Assembly (NCBI GenBank): GCA_934437695.1
Contig: CAKSAW010000004.1
Location: 1-33,390, forward strand
Length of the DNA: 33,390 bases
Reading direction: 5' to 3'
From: an uncultured Blautia sp.
GTDB lineage: Bacteria; Bacillota; Clostridia; Lachnospirales; Lachnospiraceae
Each line of letters begins with the position of its first letter. The stretch's first letter is position 1. The notes below the pieces were generated by a model. That model was not told the origin of the DNA and ran no database searches. It saw nothing but the letters and a program-made list of their open reading frames with translations. Below, in pieces: positions 1 through 8,587 of the stretch. A program made the position numbers and the translations under genes.

Positions 1-19
1 AGAAAATGTCCTGATGAGA

Positions 20-826
20 TCAGATCGTAATTACATACGCTCTGTTTCCTTTATAATAGGGACGTCCATCTACACCGCTGAGGTCATAACTCATACGGTA
101 ATATCTTTCGATATGTCCTGTGCCTTTTGCCCAGTTTGGATCACATACTTCTCCTTTAATCTCTGCCCATCCATGTCCTCCTGATGAGATAACCTTGGCT
201 TCAACACCTACGGCATTAGCCAGATAGGCAAATGCAGATGCAAAGGCGAAACAGTCGCCATGTCCCCGATAGAACATATCCTCTGCATAGCTGACATCCC
301 AGTTTGAGTAATAGTAACGGAAATCATAGTCATTGCCGGTGCCACCGTATCCATAGCTGACAGCCTTCAGATAACACTTCCATAATTTCTCTGGCTTGGA
401 CATATTTCTTTTGGTCACACGACGCATGATCTGGTTAGCTGTGACCATAAGGTTGAGTTTCCTTTTTTCCTCACTGTTATAACGTGCCGTTCCATTTTTT
501 GTGAGATAGATGCCATTTACACGCTGGGAAGTTACCATAGAAGCATAGCAGCCATTGCGGATCTGGAAGAAATAGTAATCTCCTTTGATCTTCTGCCAAC
601 CGTTCTGTTGGATCCCTTTTTCATTAAAATAGTATTTCTTTCCGCGGATAGTAACAAGCCCTTTTACGGTATGTCCGTTTTCATCATAATAATAGATGTT
701 TCCGCTGGGCTTGTGGTCAAACTTATTTCGTTTTTTTGATGCTGCAGATACTGAAGCTGAAAATAAAAAAGAGCAGCAGATGGCAATAAGAATTGCTGAG
801 ATAGAAAATACTTTTAATTTTTTCAT
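20..826 (-). CDS. Secreted transglutaminase-like protein with cell-wall-binding repeats
   Basis: A 268-residue exported protein. Residues 1-29 form a signal peptide (KK start, hydrophobic core, SVSAAS cleavage-like end). Residues about 43-115 carry aromatic/Gly repeats of the choline-binding/glucan-binding type (NIYYYDENGHTVKG, KKYYFNEKGIQQNGW), which usually hold proteins on the cell wall. Residues about 145-250 look like a transglutaminase-like fold with a plausible Cys-His-Asp triad: C192 in GHGDCFAFA, H218 in GGHGWAEI, D229 in VCDPNW. Family knowledge: such domains act as cysteine peptidases or cross-linking enzymes on wall proteins; the substrate here is unknown. The start is supported by GGAGGTG 6 bases upstream. 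The gene is complete, ending 20 bases from the window edge, and is divergent from the gene at 1075. Confidence 0.85.
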   Translation of the reverse strand: MKKLKVFSISAILIAICCSFLFSASVSAASKKRNKFDHKPSGNIYYYDENGHTVKGLVTIRGKKYYFNEKGIQQNGWQKIKGDYYFFQIRNGCYASMVTSQRVNGIYLTKNGTARYNSEEKRKLNLMVTANQIMRRVTKRNMSKPEKLWKCYLKAVSYGYGGTGNDYDFRYYYSNWDVSYAEDMFYRGHGDCFAFASAFAYLANAVGVEAKVISSGGHGWAEIKGEVCDPNWAKGTGHIERYYRMSYDLSGVDGRPYYKGNRAYVITI

Positions 827-917
827 AGAGCACCTCCGTTCTTTATGAGCAGATGCTTATTTCTGACAAATGATGTACAATGAAAGAATTATCTGCTCTA
901 ATCATAAGATATATTTT

Positions 918-946
918 ATTATATAAGACAATTTAACTGTGCGCAA
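918..946 (-). promoter_or_regulatory. Sigma-A-type promoter for the transglutaminase-like gene
   Basis: Read on the minus strand: -35 TTGCGC (941-946), 17-base spacer, perfect -10 TATAAT (918-923). It lies about 90 bases upstream of the start codon at 826. Confidence 0.65.
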
Positions 947-982
947 TATTAAATTAAGGAGAAAAAGCTGAAGAGTGGATTG

Positions 983-1011
983 TTGCGCGGATACGGTTTG
1001 TGGTGTATAAT
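983..1011 (+). promoter_or_regulatory. Sigma-A-type promoter for the DUF5717 operon
   Basis: -35 TTGCGC (983-988), 17-base spacer, perfect -10 TATAAT (1006-1011), about 64 bases upstream of the TTG start at 1075. Its -35 hexamer and spacing are identical to those of the divergent promoter at 918-946. Confidence 0.65.
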
Positions 1012-1074
1012 TGAACGCAATAGGCTTGTGCACAGTAGATCTGTAATTTAAGCAAGGGTATAAGGTGAACAATT

Positions 1075-4000
1075 TTGAAAAAGACAATAGATGAACTATT
1101 AAGTGGAAAATTCACACATGAACATCCGCAGCTCCTTTTTTCGCAGGATAAGATAGAAGTGACACTGAAGGCAGGTGATGTATACAAAGGAGAATTATAT
1201 TTCGGAACAGAGGATAACCAGAGAATCCGCGGATACATCACATCTTCTAATAGACGGGTAGTTCCTGGAACAGAAAAATTTTCAGGTACTACAGTAAGAC
1301 TGCAGTATGGAATTGACGGTGCAGGGATGCGTCCGGGTGAAAAGCATGAGGGATGGATCTGTTTTACGACTAATATTGGAGAGTACAAATTACCATTTCT
1401 TATTCAGACAGAGAAGGCGGAACTTAGAAGTATAGCCGGGGATGTGCCGGATATGGATGCCTTTCTTAATATTGCAAAGAATGATTTCAAAGAGGCATAT
1501 CGCATTTTTACAGACCGAAAGTTTGAACTCCTGTTAAAGGATGCAGGACAAAAGGAGAAAGCTCTTTATAAAGGACTTTCAAAGCAGCCTGTAACTTATC
1601 AGAATGTGGAAGAATTTCTGATCGGAACAGGAAGAAAGAATCCTGTAAAAATCCAATTAAAAGCAGACACTAACAGTTTTTATGATATCAGAGAATCTGT
1701 CCGCGAATCATTTCCTGTACAGAGAAGCGGTTGGGGACATCTCAGACTGGATGTGGAGACCAGGGGAGATTTTTTGGAGGTTTCCAGACATGTGGTGACA
1801 GATGAGGACTTTATAGGCAGTTATTATCAGGTTGAGTATGTGATCCATAAAGAGAAACTGAAAAAGGGACGTCAGTTCGGTGAGATCATTGTAAAAAGTC
1901 CATACCAGCAGCTGACATACCAGATTACTGCATCAATGGAGCCAAAAGTACAGCTGAAGACAGAAATCCATGTGAAACAGCATAAACTGGAGCTTCTGCG
2001 AGATCTGGCAGAATATTTATGCAAAAGAATGGATAGTAAGACATGGATCGGCAGCAGCAGATTTATACTTAACCAGCTGAAAGAAGAAGGTTGTGATTAT
2101 CCGGAATATCAGATGTATGAGGCATATATTCTTCATATGGAAGAACAGAATGAGCAGGCCAGAGAAATCCTGAAGAAGTTCAAACATCAGAATTTTACCA
2201 GAGAGAATCTGGAACTGGCAGGCTTTTATCTTTATCTCTGTGTTCTCACAGGATTACACAAAGATAAAGAACAGGCAGCAAGACGTCTGCGCAATTTTTT
2301 CTTGCAGAAAGAAGACAGTTTCCTGTTATTTAAACTTTGGCTGGAAATGGATCCGGAGGATAAAGGATCTTCTTCCAGGCTTGTATTTATGATGGAAGAG
2401 CTTTTTGAAAAAGGCTGCAGAAGTCCATTTCTGTATCTGGAAGCATGGAATTATATAAGCAGCGATACTACACTTTTGCATAGAATGAGCAGTTTCTGGA
2501 CACAGGTATTTCTGTTTGCAGGGGAGAACGGACTCCTGACAGAAGAACTGGTGATGAGGTTTGCTTATCTTACAGGATATGAGAGAGAGTTCTGTACAAG
2601 CATGTACAGAGCCCTGGCTATGGGATATGATGCTTTTGAATCTGATGACACACTGGAAGCTATCTGCAGATATATTATGTTGGGAAATCCCAGAAAATCA
2701 GAATATTTCAGATGGTTTTCCCTGGCAGTAGAGAAAGGAATCCGTCTGACCAGAATATATGAATATTATGTGGAAACAATGGATACTTCATATCAGAGAG
2801 AACTTCCGAAACCGCTTCTGATGTATTTTACGTATAATAATACATCCCTGGCAGATGATAAGAAGGCATTTATTTATGCAAGTATTGTCGGAAACAGAGG
2901 ACGTCAGCCTCAGACATATGCAGACTACCGTGATCATATGAAAATCTTTGCCATGCGTAAGGCAAAAGAGGGACGGATGAATGAGAATTATGCTGTTCTT
3001 TATCAGGAATTTCTGAGTAAACCTAAAACAGAAGGACAGGCAAAATTACTGGCGCAGAAGCTGTTTACGCACAGGCTGTACTGTGATGATAAGAAAATAC
3101 GATATGTGATCGTGCGCCATGAACAGCTCAGGGAAGAAGAAATTTATCCGTGTATTCAGGGAGTGGCCTATCCAAGAATCTATACTGATGATGCTGTGAT
3201 ATTGTTCCAGGACTCAAAACAGAGACGGTATGCATCAACTGTAGATTATAATGTCAAGAAACTGTTTGACGAGAGGGAACTGACAGATAACCTTCTCAGC
3301 TTTAATATAGAAGAACCGGGACTGGTACTTCACTGCAGTGAACATACAGAACCGGGAAGGGATAATCTGAAAGCGTTTCAGAGAATTCCTGAGGCAGAAG
3401 AATTTTCAGATGAATATCAGAAGGCTGTCAGGGAGAAACTGCTTTCTTATTATTCAGACCATATGAAAGATGAAGAAATCGACATTTATCTGAGACAGAT
3501 GGATTATAAAAAGTATGCGGCTGTAGACAGAACAGCTCTTCTGGAAATACTGATCGCCAGGGGATTATATCAGCAGGCGCTGTCTGTTGTCTCAGAATAT
3601 GGTTATGAGGGAATCCGTATAGAGAGCCAGCTCAGACTGACCAGCAGAATGCTGACACGGTATGAGATGGAAGAGGATGATGAACTGCTGGCCCTTGCTT
3701 CAGACGTTTACAGACGTGGAAAGTATGATGAAGTAATTCTTAAATATCTGATGGATTACAGATTTGGACCTATAGATGAACTGATATCTGTGTGGAAGAG
3801 TGCACAGGGCTTTGACATGGATACTTATGAGCTGGAAGAGAGACTTCTTGGTTTACTGATGTTTACTTCTGATTACAGAAAAGAAGGAGAGAAGCTTCTG
3901 GAGGATTATGTTCATCACAGTGGAAAAGAACGTATCACAGGAGCATATCTTACACAGGTTGCCTATGGTACATTTGTAAAAGAATATCCAATGAGCGTTT

Positions 4001-4620
4001 TTGTAAGAAGCCAGCTGGAACGTGCTTATGAACAGAAGTGGCCGGTTGATTTTGTATGCAGTCTTGCTTTGCTGGAAGCATATTCCAAGGAAAAGAATCT
4101 GGAAGAAAAACAGTTGCGCAATGCAGAGGAGATTCTTCAGAAATGTATAAAGCAGGGAATGTGTTTTTCTTTCTTCAGGAAACTTCCGGTATCTCTTTTA
4201 AGTCCGTATCAGCTTGATGATAAAACATTTGTGGAATATCATACAGATCCGGAAGCGAAAGTGACACTGTATTATGCTTTGGATGCAGGTCTTGGAAATC
4301 AGGTGAAATATCAGGCAGAACCTCTCCGCAATTTATATGAAGGAATATTTGCAAAATCCTTTACTCTGTTTTACGGAGAAACATTGAAATATTATTTTGA
4401 GTCAGTGACTGGAGATCAGGTGACTCAGACACAGGAACGGGTGATCACCATGGATAAGGTTGAAGGTGCTCCTGTGAGTAAATATCATATGATCAATCAG
4501 ATGCTTTCTGCGCGCAGGTTGGATAAAAATAAAGAAGTACTTTCACTGGTGAAGAAGTATCTCCGTCAGGAGCAGTATGTACAGAAGATGTTTGTGATTG
4601 AGAAGGAAGAGCAGGAATAG
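1075..4620 (+). CDS. DUF5717 family protein, large beta-sandwich plus helical-repeat protein
   Basis: A 1181-residue protein that I recognise as DUF5717, a family of unknown function found next to DUF5716 in Lachnospiraceae. No signal peptide or membrane segment is visible, so it is probably cytoplasmic. Residues about 1-120 and 195-300 are beta-rich, resembling two Ig-like or immunoglobulin-fold modules (VYKGELYFGTEDNQRIRG; FGEIIVKSPYQQLTYQI). From about residue 310 to the end the sequence is almost all amphipathic helix with regularly spaced aromatic residues, which suggests TPR- or solenoid-type repeats. The TTG start at 1075 has AAGGTG seven bases upstream. It is the first gene of a three-gene operon (26- and 14-base gaps). 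Its role is unknown; the solenoid could be a scaffold or a co-chaperone for the Hsp70-like product of the next gene. Confidence 0.8.
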   Translation: MKKTIDELLSGKFTHEHPQLLFSQDKIEVTLKAGDVYKGELYFGTEDNQRIRGYITSSNRRVVPGTEKFSGTTVRLQYGIDGAGMRPGEKHEGWICFTTNIGEYKLPFLIQTEKAELRSIAGDVPDMDAFLNIAKNDFKEAYRIFTDRKFELLLKDAGQKEKALYKGLSKQPVTYQNVEEFLIGTGRKNPVKIQLKADTNSFYDIRESVRESFPVQRSGWGHLRLDVETRGDFLEVSRHVVTDEDFIGSYYQVEYVIHKEKLKKGRQFGEIIVKSPYQQLTYQITASMEPKVQLKTEIHVKQHKLELLRDLAEYLCKRMDSKTWIGSSRFILNQLKEEGCDYPEYQMYEAYILHMEEQNEQAREILKKFKHQNFTRENLELAGFYLYLCVLTGLHKDKEQAARRLRNFFLQKEDSFLLFKLWLEMDPEDKGSSSRLVFMMEELFEKGCRSPFLYLEAWNYISSDTTLLHRMSSFWTQVFLFAGENGLLTEELVMRFAYLTGYEREFCTSMYRALAMGYDAFESDDTLEAICRYIMLGNPRKSEYFRWFSLAVEKGIRLTRIYEYYVETMDTSYQRELPKPLLMYFTYNNTSLADDKKAFIYASIVGNRGRQPQTYADYRDHMKIFAMRKAKEGRMNENYAVLYQEFLSKPKTEGQAKLLAQKLFTHRLYCDDKKIRYVIVRHEQLREEEIYPCIQGVAYPRIYTDDAVILFQDSKQRRYASTVDYNVKKLFDERELTDNLLSFNIEEPGLVLHCSEHTEPGRDNLKAFQRIPEAEEFSDEYQKAVREKLLSYYSDHMKDEEIDIYLRQMDYKKYAAVDRTALLEILIARGLYQQALSVVSEYGYEGIRIESQLRLTSRMLTRYEMEEDDELLALASDVYRRGKYDEVILKYLMDYRFGPIDELISVWKSAQGFDMDTYELEERLLGLLMFTSDYRKEGEKLLEDYVHHSGKERITGAYLTQVAYGTFVKEYPMSVFVRSQLERAYEQKWPVDFVCSLALLEAYSKEKNLEEKQLRNAEEILQKCIKQGMCFSFFRKLPVSLLSPYQLDDKTFVEYHTDPEAKVTLYYALDAGLGNQVKYQAEPLRNLYEGIFAKSFTLFYGETLKYYFESVTGDQVTQTQERVITMDKVEGAPVSKYHMINQMLSARRLDKNKEVLSLVKKYLRQEQYVQKMFVIEKEEQE

Positions 4621-4645
4621 ATGATCCTGAAACCAGGAGGAATAA

Positions 4646-5893
4646 ATGAACGAAATTCGTGATTTGATCGTGGGAATTGATATTGGCAGAGAATATTCCC
4701 AGATATGTTATTATGACAGAAAAGGGGACGAGGCACGCTCCCTTTCCATGAAGGCAGGCGGAAATCAGTATGAGGCTCCAAGTATTCTGTGTTGGAGACC
4801 GGAACAGAAAGACTACTGTGTGGGATTGGAAGCAGAGTATTTTGTCCGGGAAAAGGGCGGGATCATGCTGGATGATATCTATGGAATCTGTGAGAAAAGA
4901 GACTCTGTGCCGGTGGAAGGACAGGAGCTTGCGCCATGGGAGATTCTTGCACAGTTTCTCCAGGGAATGCTTAAGTTTCTCGGAGTGGCAGAGCTGACAA
5001 AAAATATAAAATGTGTGGTAGTAACACTGCCGCAGCTGACAGAGATCCAGGTGGATAATTTTCAGAAGGCATTTGAATCCATGGGTTTTTTGAATGAGAA
5101 ATATATATTACAGGATTATGCGGAAAGTTTCTATTATTATGTACTTTCCCAGAAGAGAGAGACATGGAACCGCTGTGTTGGATGGTATACTTTTACACCG
5201 GACAGTGTATCCTTCCGTAAGATGACAATGAATGGTGCCACAAAGCCGGTGACTGTGAAACTGGAGGAAGCTGTGGAAACAGTACTTCCTGCAGATGGAC
5301 AGGAGAGAGACGCAGAGTTCTGTAAATTTGCCCAGAAAACACTTGGAAAGGATCTGTTTTCCAGTATTCAGATCACAGGAGAGGGATTTTCACAGGACTG
5401 GGCTGAGCAGTCTGTCAGATTGTTGTGTTATCAGAAACGAAAAGTTTTTTATGGAAATAATCTTTTTGCAAAAGGTGCCTGTGCTGCCGGAAAAGAGAAG
5501 ACAGAGAATAAAGCATTAAAGGGATATCGCTTTTTAAGTGATTCTCTGGTTATGGCTGATGTGGGAATGGAGATGAGAGTCATGGGATCTCCCACATACT
5601 ATCCATTAATAGAGGCAGGAAATAACTGGTATGACAGTAAGGCGTCCTGTGAATTTATTCTTGACGATACAGAAGAACTTGTATTTACTGTAAGTACTTA
5701 TGACAGACCTGAGAAAAGAAGAGTGGGAATGATGCTGCCAGGTATTCCGCTCCGTCCGAATAAAACAACCAGACTTCGACTGGAATTGCAGTATGTTTCA
5801 GCCACAGACTGTAAAGTAACAGTGACAGACCTGGGATTTGGAGAGATGTTCCCTTCCAGTGGCAAGATCTGGACAGAGACAGTAGAATGGTAA
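4646..5893 (+). CDS. DUF5716 family protein, Hsp70-like with degenerate ATPase motif
   Basis: A 415-residue protein of the DUF5716 family. Its order of motifs follows Hsp70: a phosphate-1 loop at residues 9-18 (VGIDIGREYS, D12), a connect-like helix ending in LQDYAESFYYY, an adenosine-motif-like segment at 273-282 (LFAKGACAAG), then from about residue 320 a beta-rich region (PLIEAGNNWY... GIPLRPNKTTRLRLELQY) that resembles the Hsp70 substrate-binding beta domain. There is no C-terminal helical lid. The phosphate-2 loop, normally DLGGGT, is replaced by WYTFTPD around residues 180-186, so hydrolysis may be weak or lost. The start has AGGAGG upstream. It is co-transcribed with the DUF5717 gene and a TPR gene. 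The family is unassigned in function; chaperone-like or scaffold roles are inference. Confidence 0.75.
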   Translation: MNEIRDLIVGIDIGREYSQICYYDRKGDEARSLSMKAGGNQYEAPSILCWRPEQKDYCVGLEAEYFVREKGGIMLDDIYGICEKRDSVPVEGQELAPWEILAQFLQGMLKFLGVAELTKNIKCVVVTLPQLTEIQVDNFQKAFESMGFLNEKYILQDYAESFYYYVLSQKRETWNRCVGWYTFTPDSVSFRKMTMNGATKPVTVKLEEAVETVLPADGQERDAEFCKFAQKTLGKDLFSSIQITGEGFSQDWAEQSVRLLCYQKRKVFYGNNLFAKGACAAGKEKTENKALKGYRFLSDSLVMADVGMEMRVMGSPTYYPLIEAGNNWYDSKASCEFILDDTEELVFTVSTYDRPEKRRVGMMLPGIPLRPNKTTRLRLELQYVSATDCKVTVTDLGFGEMFPSSGKIWTETVEW

Positions 5894-5906
5894 AGGAGAT
5901 GGATAA

Positions 5907-6701
5907 ATGAGCGGATATATTTTATGCCAGACAAAAAAAGCACAACGTCCTTATTTTATAGAGAATATCAGTATGAACATTTATTCTATAGAAGAGTTGT
6001 GCTATTATCTGTACCACAATCTTTATCTTGCTGATCATACAGTTTTTAACGAAGAATTATGTAGCTGGCTCAGAGATGAGCTGGGGCTTGAGCATCTGTC
6101 AGCAAAGCTTAGGCAGAATCTGGAAAGAAATGCAGATGTTGAAGAGATGATCTATCCTCTTTTTAAGGAAATCAATTATCTGACTTATGAGGAAATGAAG
6201 GGATTTAACAGCAGACTTGCAGCTTTGGGAAAGGAACGGCTGGCAGTCCGGATGAAGAGAAAAGGGGATGCACTGACAGAAAACGGGATGTATGTAAATG
6301 CGATCCAGGTATATCAGAAGCTTCTGGAAAGAAATGACCTGGATGAACAGAGAAAAGGTTTTAAAGCATCCGTGCGTTATAATCTTGGCTGTGCATACAG
6401 TTATCTTTTTCAGATGGAGAAAGCAGAGGAATGTTTTCTGGAAGCATACAGGGAAGAACATTCAAGAAAAACTTTAAAAGCCTATATCATAGCATACAGC
6501 AGTGTTCATGATAAAACAGATTATGATAAGATCATGGATGGGCTTGAAGCAGATGAAGAATCAAAGAAGGATATCAAAGAGGAAATACGTCAGTCTCTGG
6601 AAGCCTTTGAGTCTGTAACGGAAAAGAATATAGATGAGCAGAATCTGGATGCACTTCTGGAAAAACTTATGAAGGAATATCACAGAAGTACAGGGTCATA
6701 A
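5907..6701 (+). CDS. TPR-like helical protein, third gene of the DUF5717/DUF5716 operon
   Basis: A 264-residue, almost entirely helical protein with no signal peptide. Residues about 115-190 contain a recognisable TPR pair: GDALTENGMYVNAIQVYQKL followed by VRYNLGCAYSYLFQMEKAEE and CFLEAYREE. The N-terminal 100 residues form another helical block with many Leu/Tyr residues and no family I recognise. The C-terminal 60 residues are highly charged (KKDIKEEIRQSLEAFESV), consistent with a coiled coil. The start has AAAGGAG upstream and lies 14 bases after the DUF5716 stop, and a terminator follows at 6723. TPR proteins commonly bind chaperones or assemble complexes, so a partner role to the two upstream products is a reasonable inference, not shown. 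Confidence 0.75.
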   Translation: MSGYILCQTKKAQRPYFIENISMNIYSIEELCYYLYHNLYLADHTVFNEELCSWLRDELGLEHLSAKLRQNLERNADVEEMIYPLFKEINYLTYEEMKGFNSRLAALGKERLAVRMKRKGDALTENGMYVNAIQVYQKLLERNDLDEQRKGFKASVRYNLGCAYSYLFQMEKAEECFLEAYREEHSRKTLKAYIIAYSSVHDKTDYDKIMDGLEADEESKKDIKEEIRQSLEAFESVTEKNIDEQNLDALLEKLMKEYHRSTGS

Positions 6702-6722
6702 CAGTTTATGCATAAGAACGAG

Positions 6723-6751
6723 CCTCCCGTTTTTCGGGAGGTTTATTTTTT
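6723..6751 (+). terminator. Rho-independent terminator of the DUF5717 operon
   Basis: Perfect 7-bp stem CCTCCCG/CGGGAGG with a 5-base loop, followed by a T-rich tract (GTTTATTTTTT). Confidence 0.9.
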
Positions 6752-6760
6752 AACTCGCGC

Positions 6761-6789
6761 TTGACAGGATGAAAAGTGTGTGATAGGAT
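6761..6789 (+). promoter_or_regulatory. Sigma-A promoter of the amino-acid ABC operon
   Basis: Consensus -35 TTGACA (6761-6766), 17-base spacer, -10 TAGGAT (6784-6789), 10 bases after the preceding terminator and about 70 bases before the start of the binding-protein gene. Confidence 0.75.
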
Positions 6790-6860
6790 TAACACATACT
6801 TTCACATGGTAGAGTGACTGTGTGATAAAAGACAAAATAGATAAAGAGGAGAGATTTATC

Positions 6861-7757
6861 ATGAAAAAAAGATCTTTGGCAGTACTCATGGCAGGAGTTA
6901 TGGCAGCTTCTCTGATGACAGGTGTTGTTTCTGTATACGCAGATGCTGACAGTAAGACATTAACTGTAGGATTTGATGCGGAGTATCCTCCTTTCGGATA
7001 TAAAGACGATAACGGAGATTATGTTGGTTTTGATCTGGATCTTGCACAGGAGGTATGTGATAATCTTGGCTGGGAGCTGGTGAAGAAGCCAATCAACTGG
7101 GATTCCAAGGATATGGAACTGAATTCCGGATCTATCGACTGTATCTGGAACGGATTTACCATCAATGGACGTGAAGATGACTATACATGGTCTGATCCAT
7201 ACCTGAACAATGAACAGGTTATGGTTGTTGCTGCTGATTCCAAGATTGAGAAATTGGATGATCTTGCAGGGAAGAATGTAGTTGTGCAGGCAGCTTCTGC
7301 AGCACTCGATGCGTTAAACAGTGATGACAATAAAGATCTGACAGCAAGCTTTGGTTCACTGACAGAGAATCCTGATTATAATACAGCATTTATGAATCTG
7401 GACTCCGGTGCAGCAGATGCAATCGCAGTAGATATAGGTGTTGCGAAATATCAGCTTTCCCAGAGGGAAGAAGGCAAATATGTGATCCTTGATGAGCCGA
7501 TCCAGAGTGAACAGTATGGAATCGGATTTAAGAAAGGAAATGATGAACTGAAAGATACTGTATGGGCAGAGGTTCTTAAGCTTTATGATGCAGGTGAAGT
7601 TGACAAACTTGCCGAGAAGTATGAAGTGGCAGATATGCTCTGCATTGGAGATGACAAAGAATCTGCAGATAAGAAAGATGATACTGCAGAGGATGAAGCT
7701 TCAGAGGAAGATACAGCTGAAACAGATGCAGCTGAGACAGAGGCTGAAGCCGAATGA
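6861..7757 (+). CDS. Amino-acid ABC transporter substrate-binding protein
   Basis: A 298-residue periplasmic-binding-protein family 3 member. After a signal peptide (MKKRSLAVLMAGVMAASLMTG ending near VYADA) comes the hallmark LTVGFDAEYPPFGYKDDNGDYVGFDLDL, typical of polar amino-acid (glutamine/cysteine/arginine type) importers. Later segments (WNGFTINGREDDYTWSDPY, LAGKNVVVQAASAA, YGIGFKKGNDEL) match the family. I choose ATG 6861 because AAGAGGAGAG lies just upstream; an in-frame GTG at 6822 has no site. Two oddities: there is no lipobox cysteine, although Gram-positive binding proteins are normally lipoproteins, and the last 36 residues are an acidic tail with 18 Asp/Glu. It is the first gene of an operon with permease and ATPase. 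Confidence 0.92.
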   Translation: MKKRSLAVLMAGVMAASLMTGVVSVYADADSKTLTVGFDAEYPPFGYKDDNGDYVGFDLDLAQEVCDNLGWELVKKPINWDSKDMELNSGSIDCIWNGFTINGREDDYTWSDPYLNNEQVMVVAADSKIEKLDDLAGKNVVVQAASAALDALNSDDNKDLTASFGSLTENPDYNTAFMNLDSGAADAIAVDIGVAKYQLSQREEGKYVILDEPIQSEQYGIGFKKGNDELKDTVWAEVLKLYDAGEVDKLAEKYEVADMLCIGDDKESADKKDDTAEDEASEEDTAETDAAETEAEAE

Positions 7758-7806
7758 TCATCTGGTGTCAGAGAGTCATCGATTAATTGATATAGATGAT
7801 AAAAGA

Positions 7807-7876
7807 GGACAGACCTGTACAGGACTGTCCGGATCATAAAAGGAATGGAGGGTACATTTTGTGCACCCTCTTTTCT
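7807..7876 (+). terminator. Tandem hairpins between binding-protein and permease genes (possible attenuator)
   Basis: The first hairpin spans 7807-7830: GGACAG/CTGTCC around the palindrome CCTGTACAGG, with one A-A mismatch. The second pairs GAGGGT (7848-7853) with ACCCTC (7865-7870) and is followed by TTTTCTT. The second is a plausible partial terminator that would leave the binding protein made in excess over the membrane components, a common arrangement in such operons; this is inference. Confidence 0.6.
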
Positions 7877-7911
7877 TACTGTACAGGAGAAATTTATCAG
7901 GAGGAAAACTT

Positions 7912-8562
7912 ATGTCTTTAAGTGTGATGCTGCAGCAGCTTGCCAGTGGTATGGTGGTTTCTGTAGAGATTTTTGTGGTGACCTTACTATTCTCACTTCC
8001 ACTGGGGCTTCTGGTCTGTTTTGGCAGAATGTCTAAGAATCCGGCGATGCGGGCAATCGTATCTGCCTACATATCAGTTATGAGAGGAACCCCATTAATG
8101 CTGCAGTTAATGGTTGTATATTTTGGACCGTATTTTATCTTCGGTATCCGCATTTCCATGGGATATAGTCTGATCGCAGTATTTATTGCCTTCAGTATTA
8201 ACTATGCTGCGTATTTTGCGGAAATTTACAGAGGAGGAATTGAATCTATTTCAGCAGGACAGTATGAGGCTGCAAAGATTCTGGGATACAGCAAGGCTCA
8301 GACATTTTTCAGGATCATTCTTCCACAGGTATTTAAGAGAATCCTTCCCTCTGTGACAAATGAGGTTATCACACTGGTAAAGGATACATCCCTGGCTTTT
8401 GTTGTTGCAGTTGCGGAGATGTTTACTATTGCAAAGCAGATCGCAAGTGCGCAGACAACTATGATGCCGTTTGTGATTGCAGCTGTCTTTTATTTTATAT
8501 TCAATCTGTTGGTTGCCATTGTGATGGATAAGATTGAGAAAAAAATGAATTACTATCGCTGA
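7912..8562 (+). CDS. Amino-acid ABC transporter permease
   Basis: A 216-residue integral membrane protein of the HisM/GlnP type. It has about five hydrophobic segments, and the EAA loop that docks to the ATPase is visible as QYEAAKILGYSKAQTFFRI followed by ILPQVFKRILPS. The segment ISVMRGTPLMLQLMVVYF is the typical RGTP motif of polar amino-acid permeases. I choose ATG 7912, which has CAGGAGGA seven bases upstream; an extension upstream to 7861 would overlap the hairpin and has no site. It lies 26 bases before the ATPase start. With a single permease gene, the channel is presumably a homodimer. Confidence 0.92.
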   Translation: MSLSVMLQQLASGMVVSVEIFVVTLLFSLPLGLLVCFGRMSKNPAMRAIVSAYISVMRGTPLMLQLMVVYFGPYFIFGIRISMGYSLIAVFIAFSINYAAYFAEIYRGGIESISAGQYEAAKILGYSKAQTFFRIILPQVFKRILPSVTNEVITLVKDTSLAFVVAVAEMFTIAKQIASAQTTMMPFVIAAVFYFIFNLLVAIVMDKIEKKMNYYR

Positions 8563-8587
8563 CAGGATTTTGAGAGGAATATTTGGT

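Noticed and set aside
954..1388. A 144-residue open frame on the minus strand at the start of the DUF5717 gene
   Set aside because: It overlaps the coding start and promoter of the plus-strand operon and encodes no recognisable domain.
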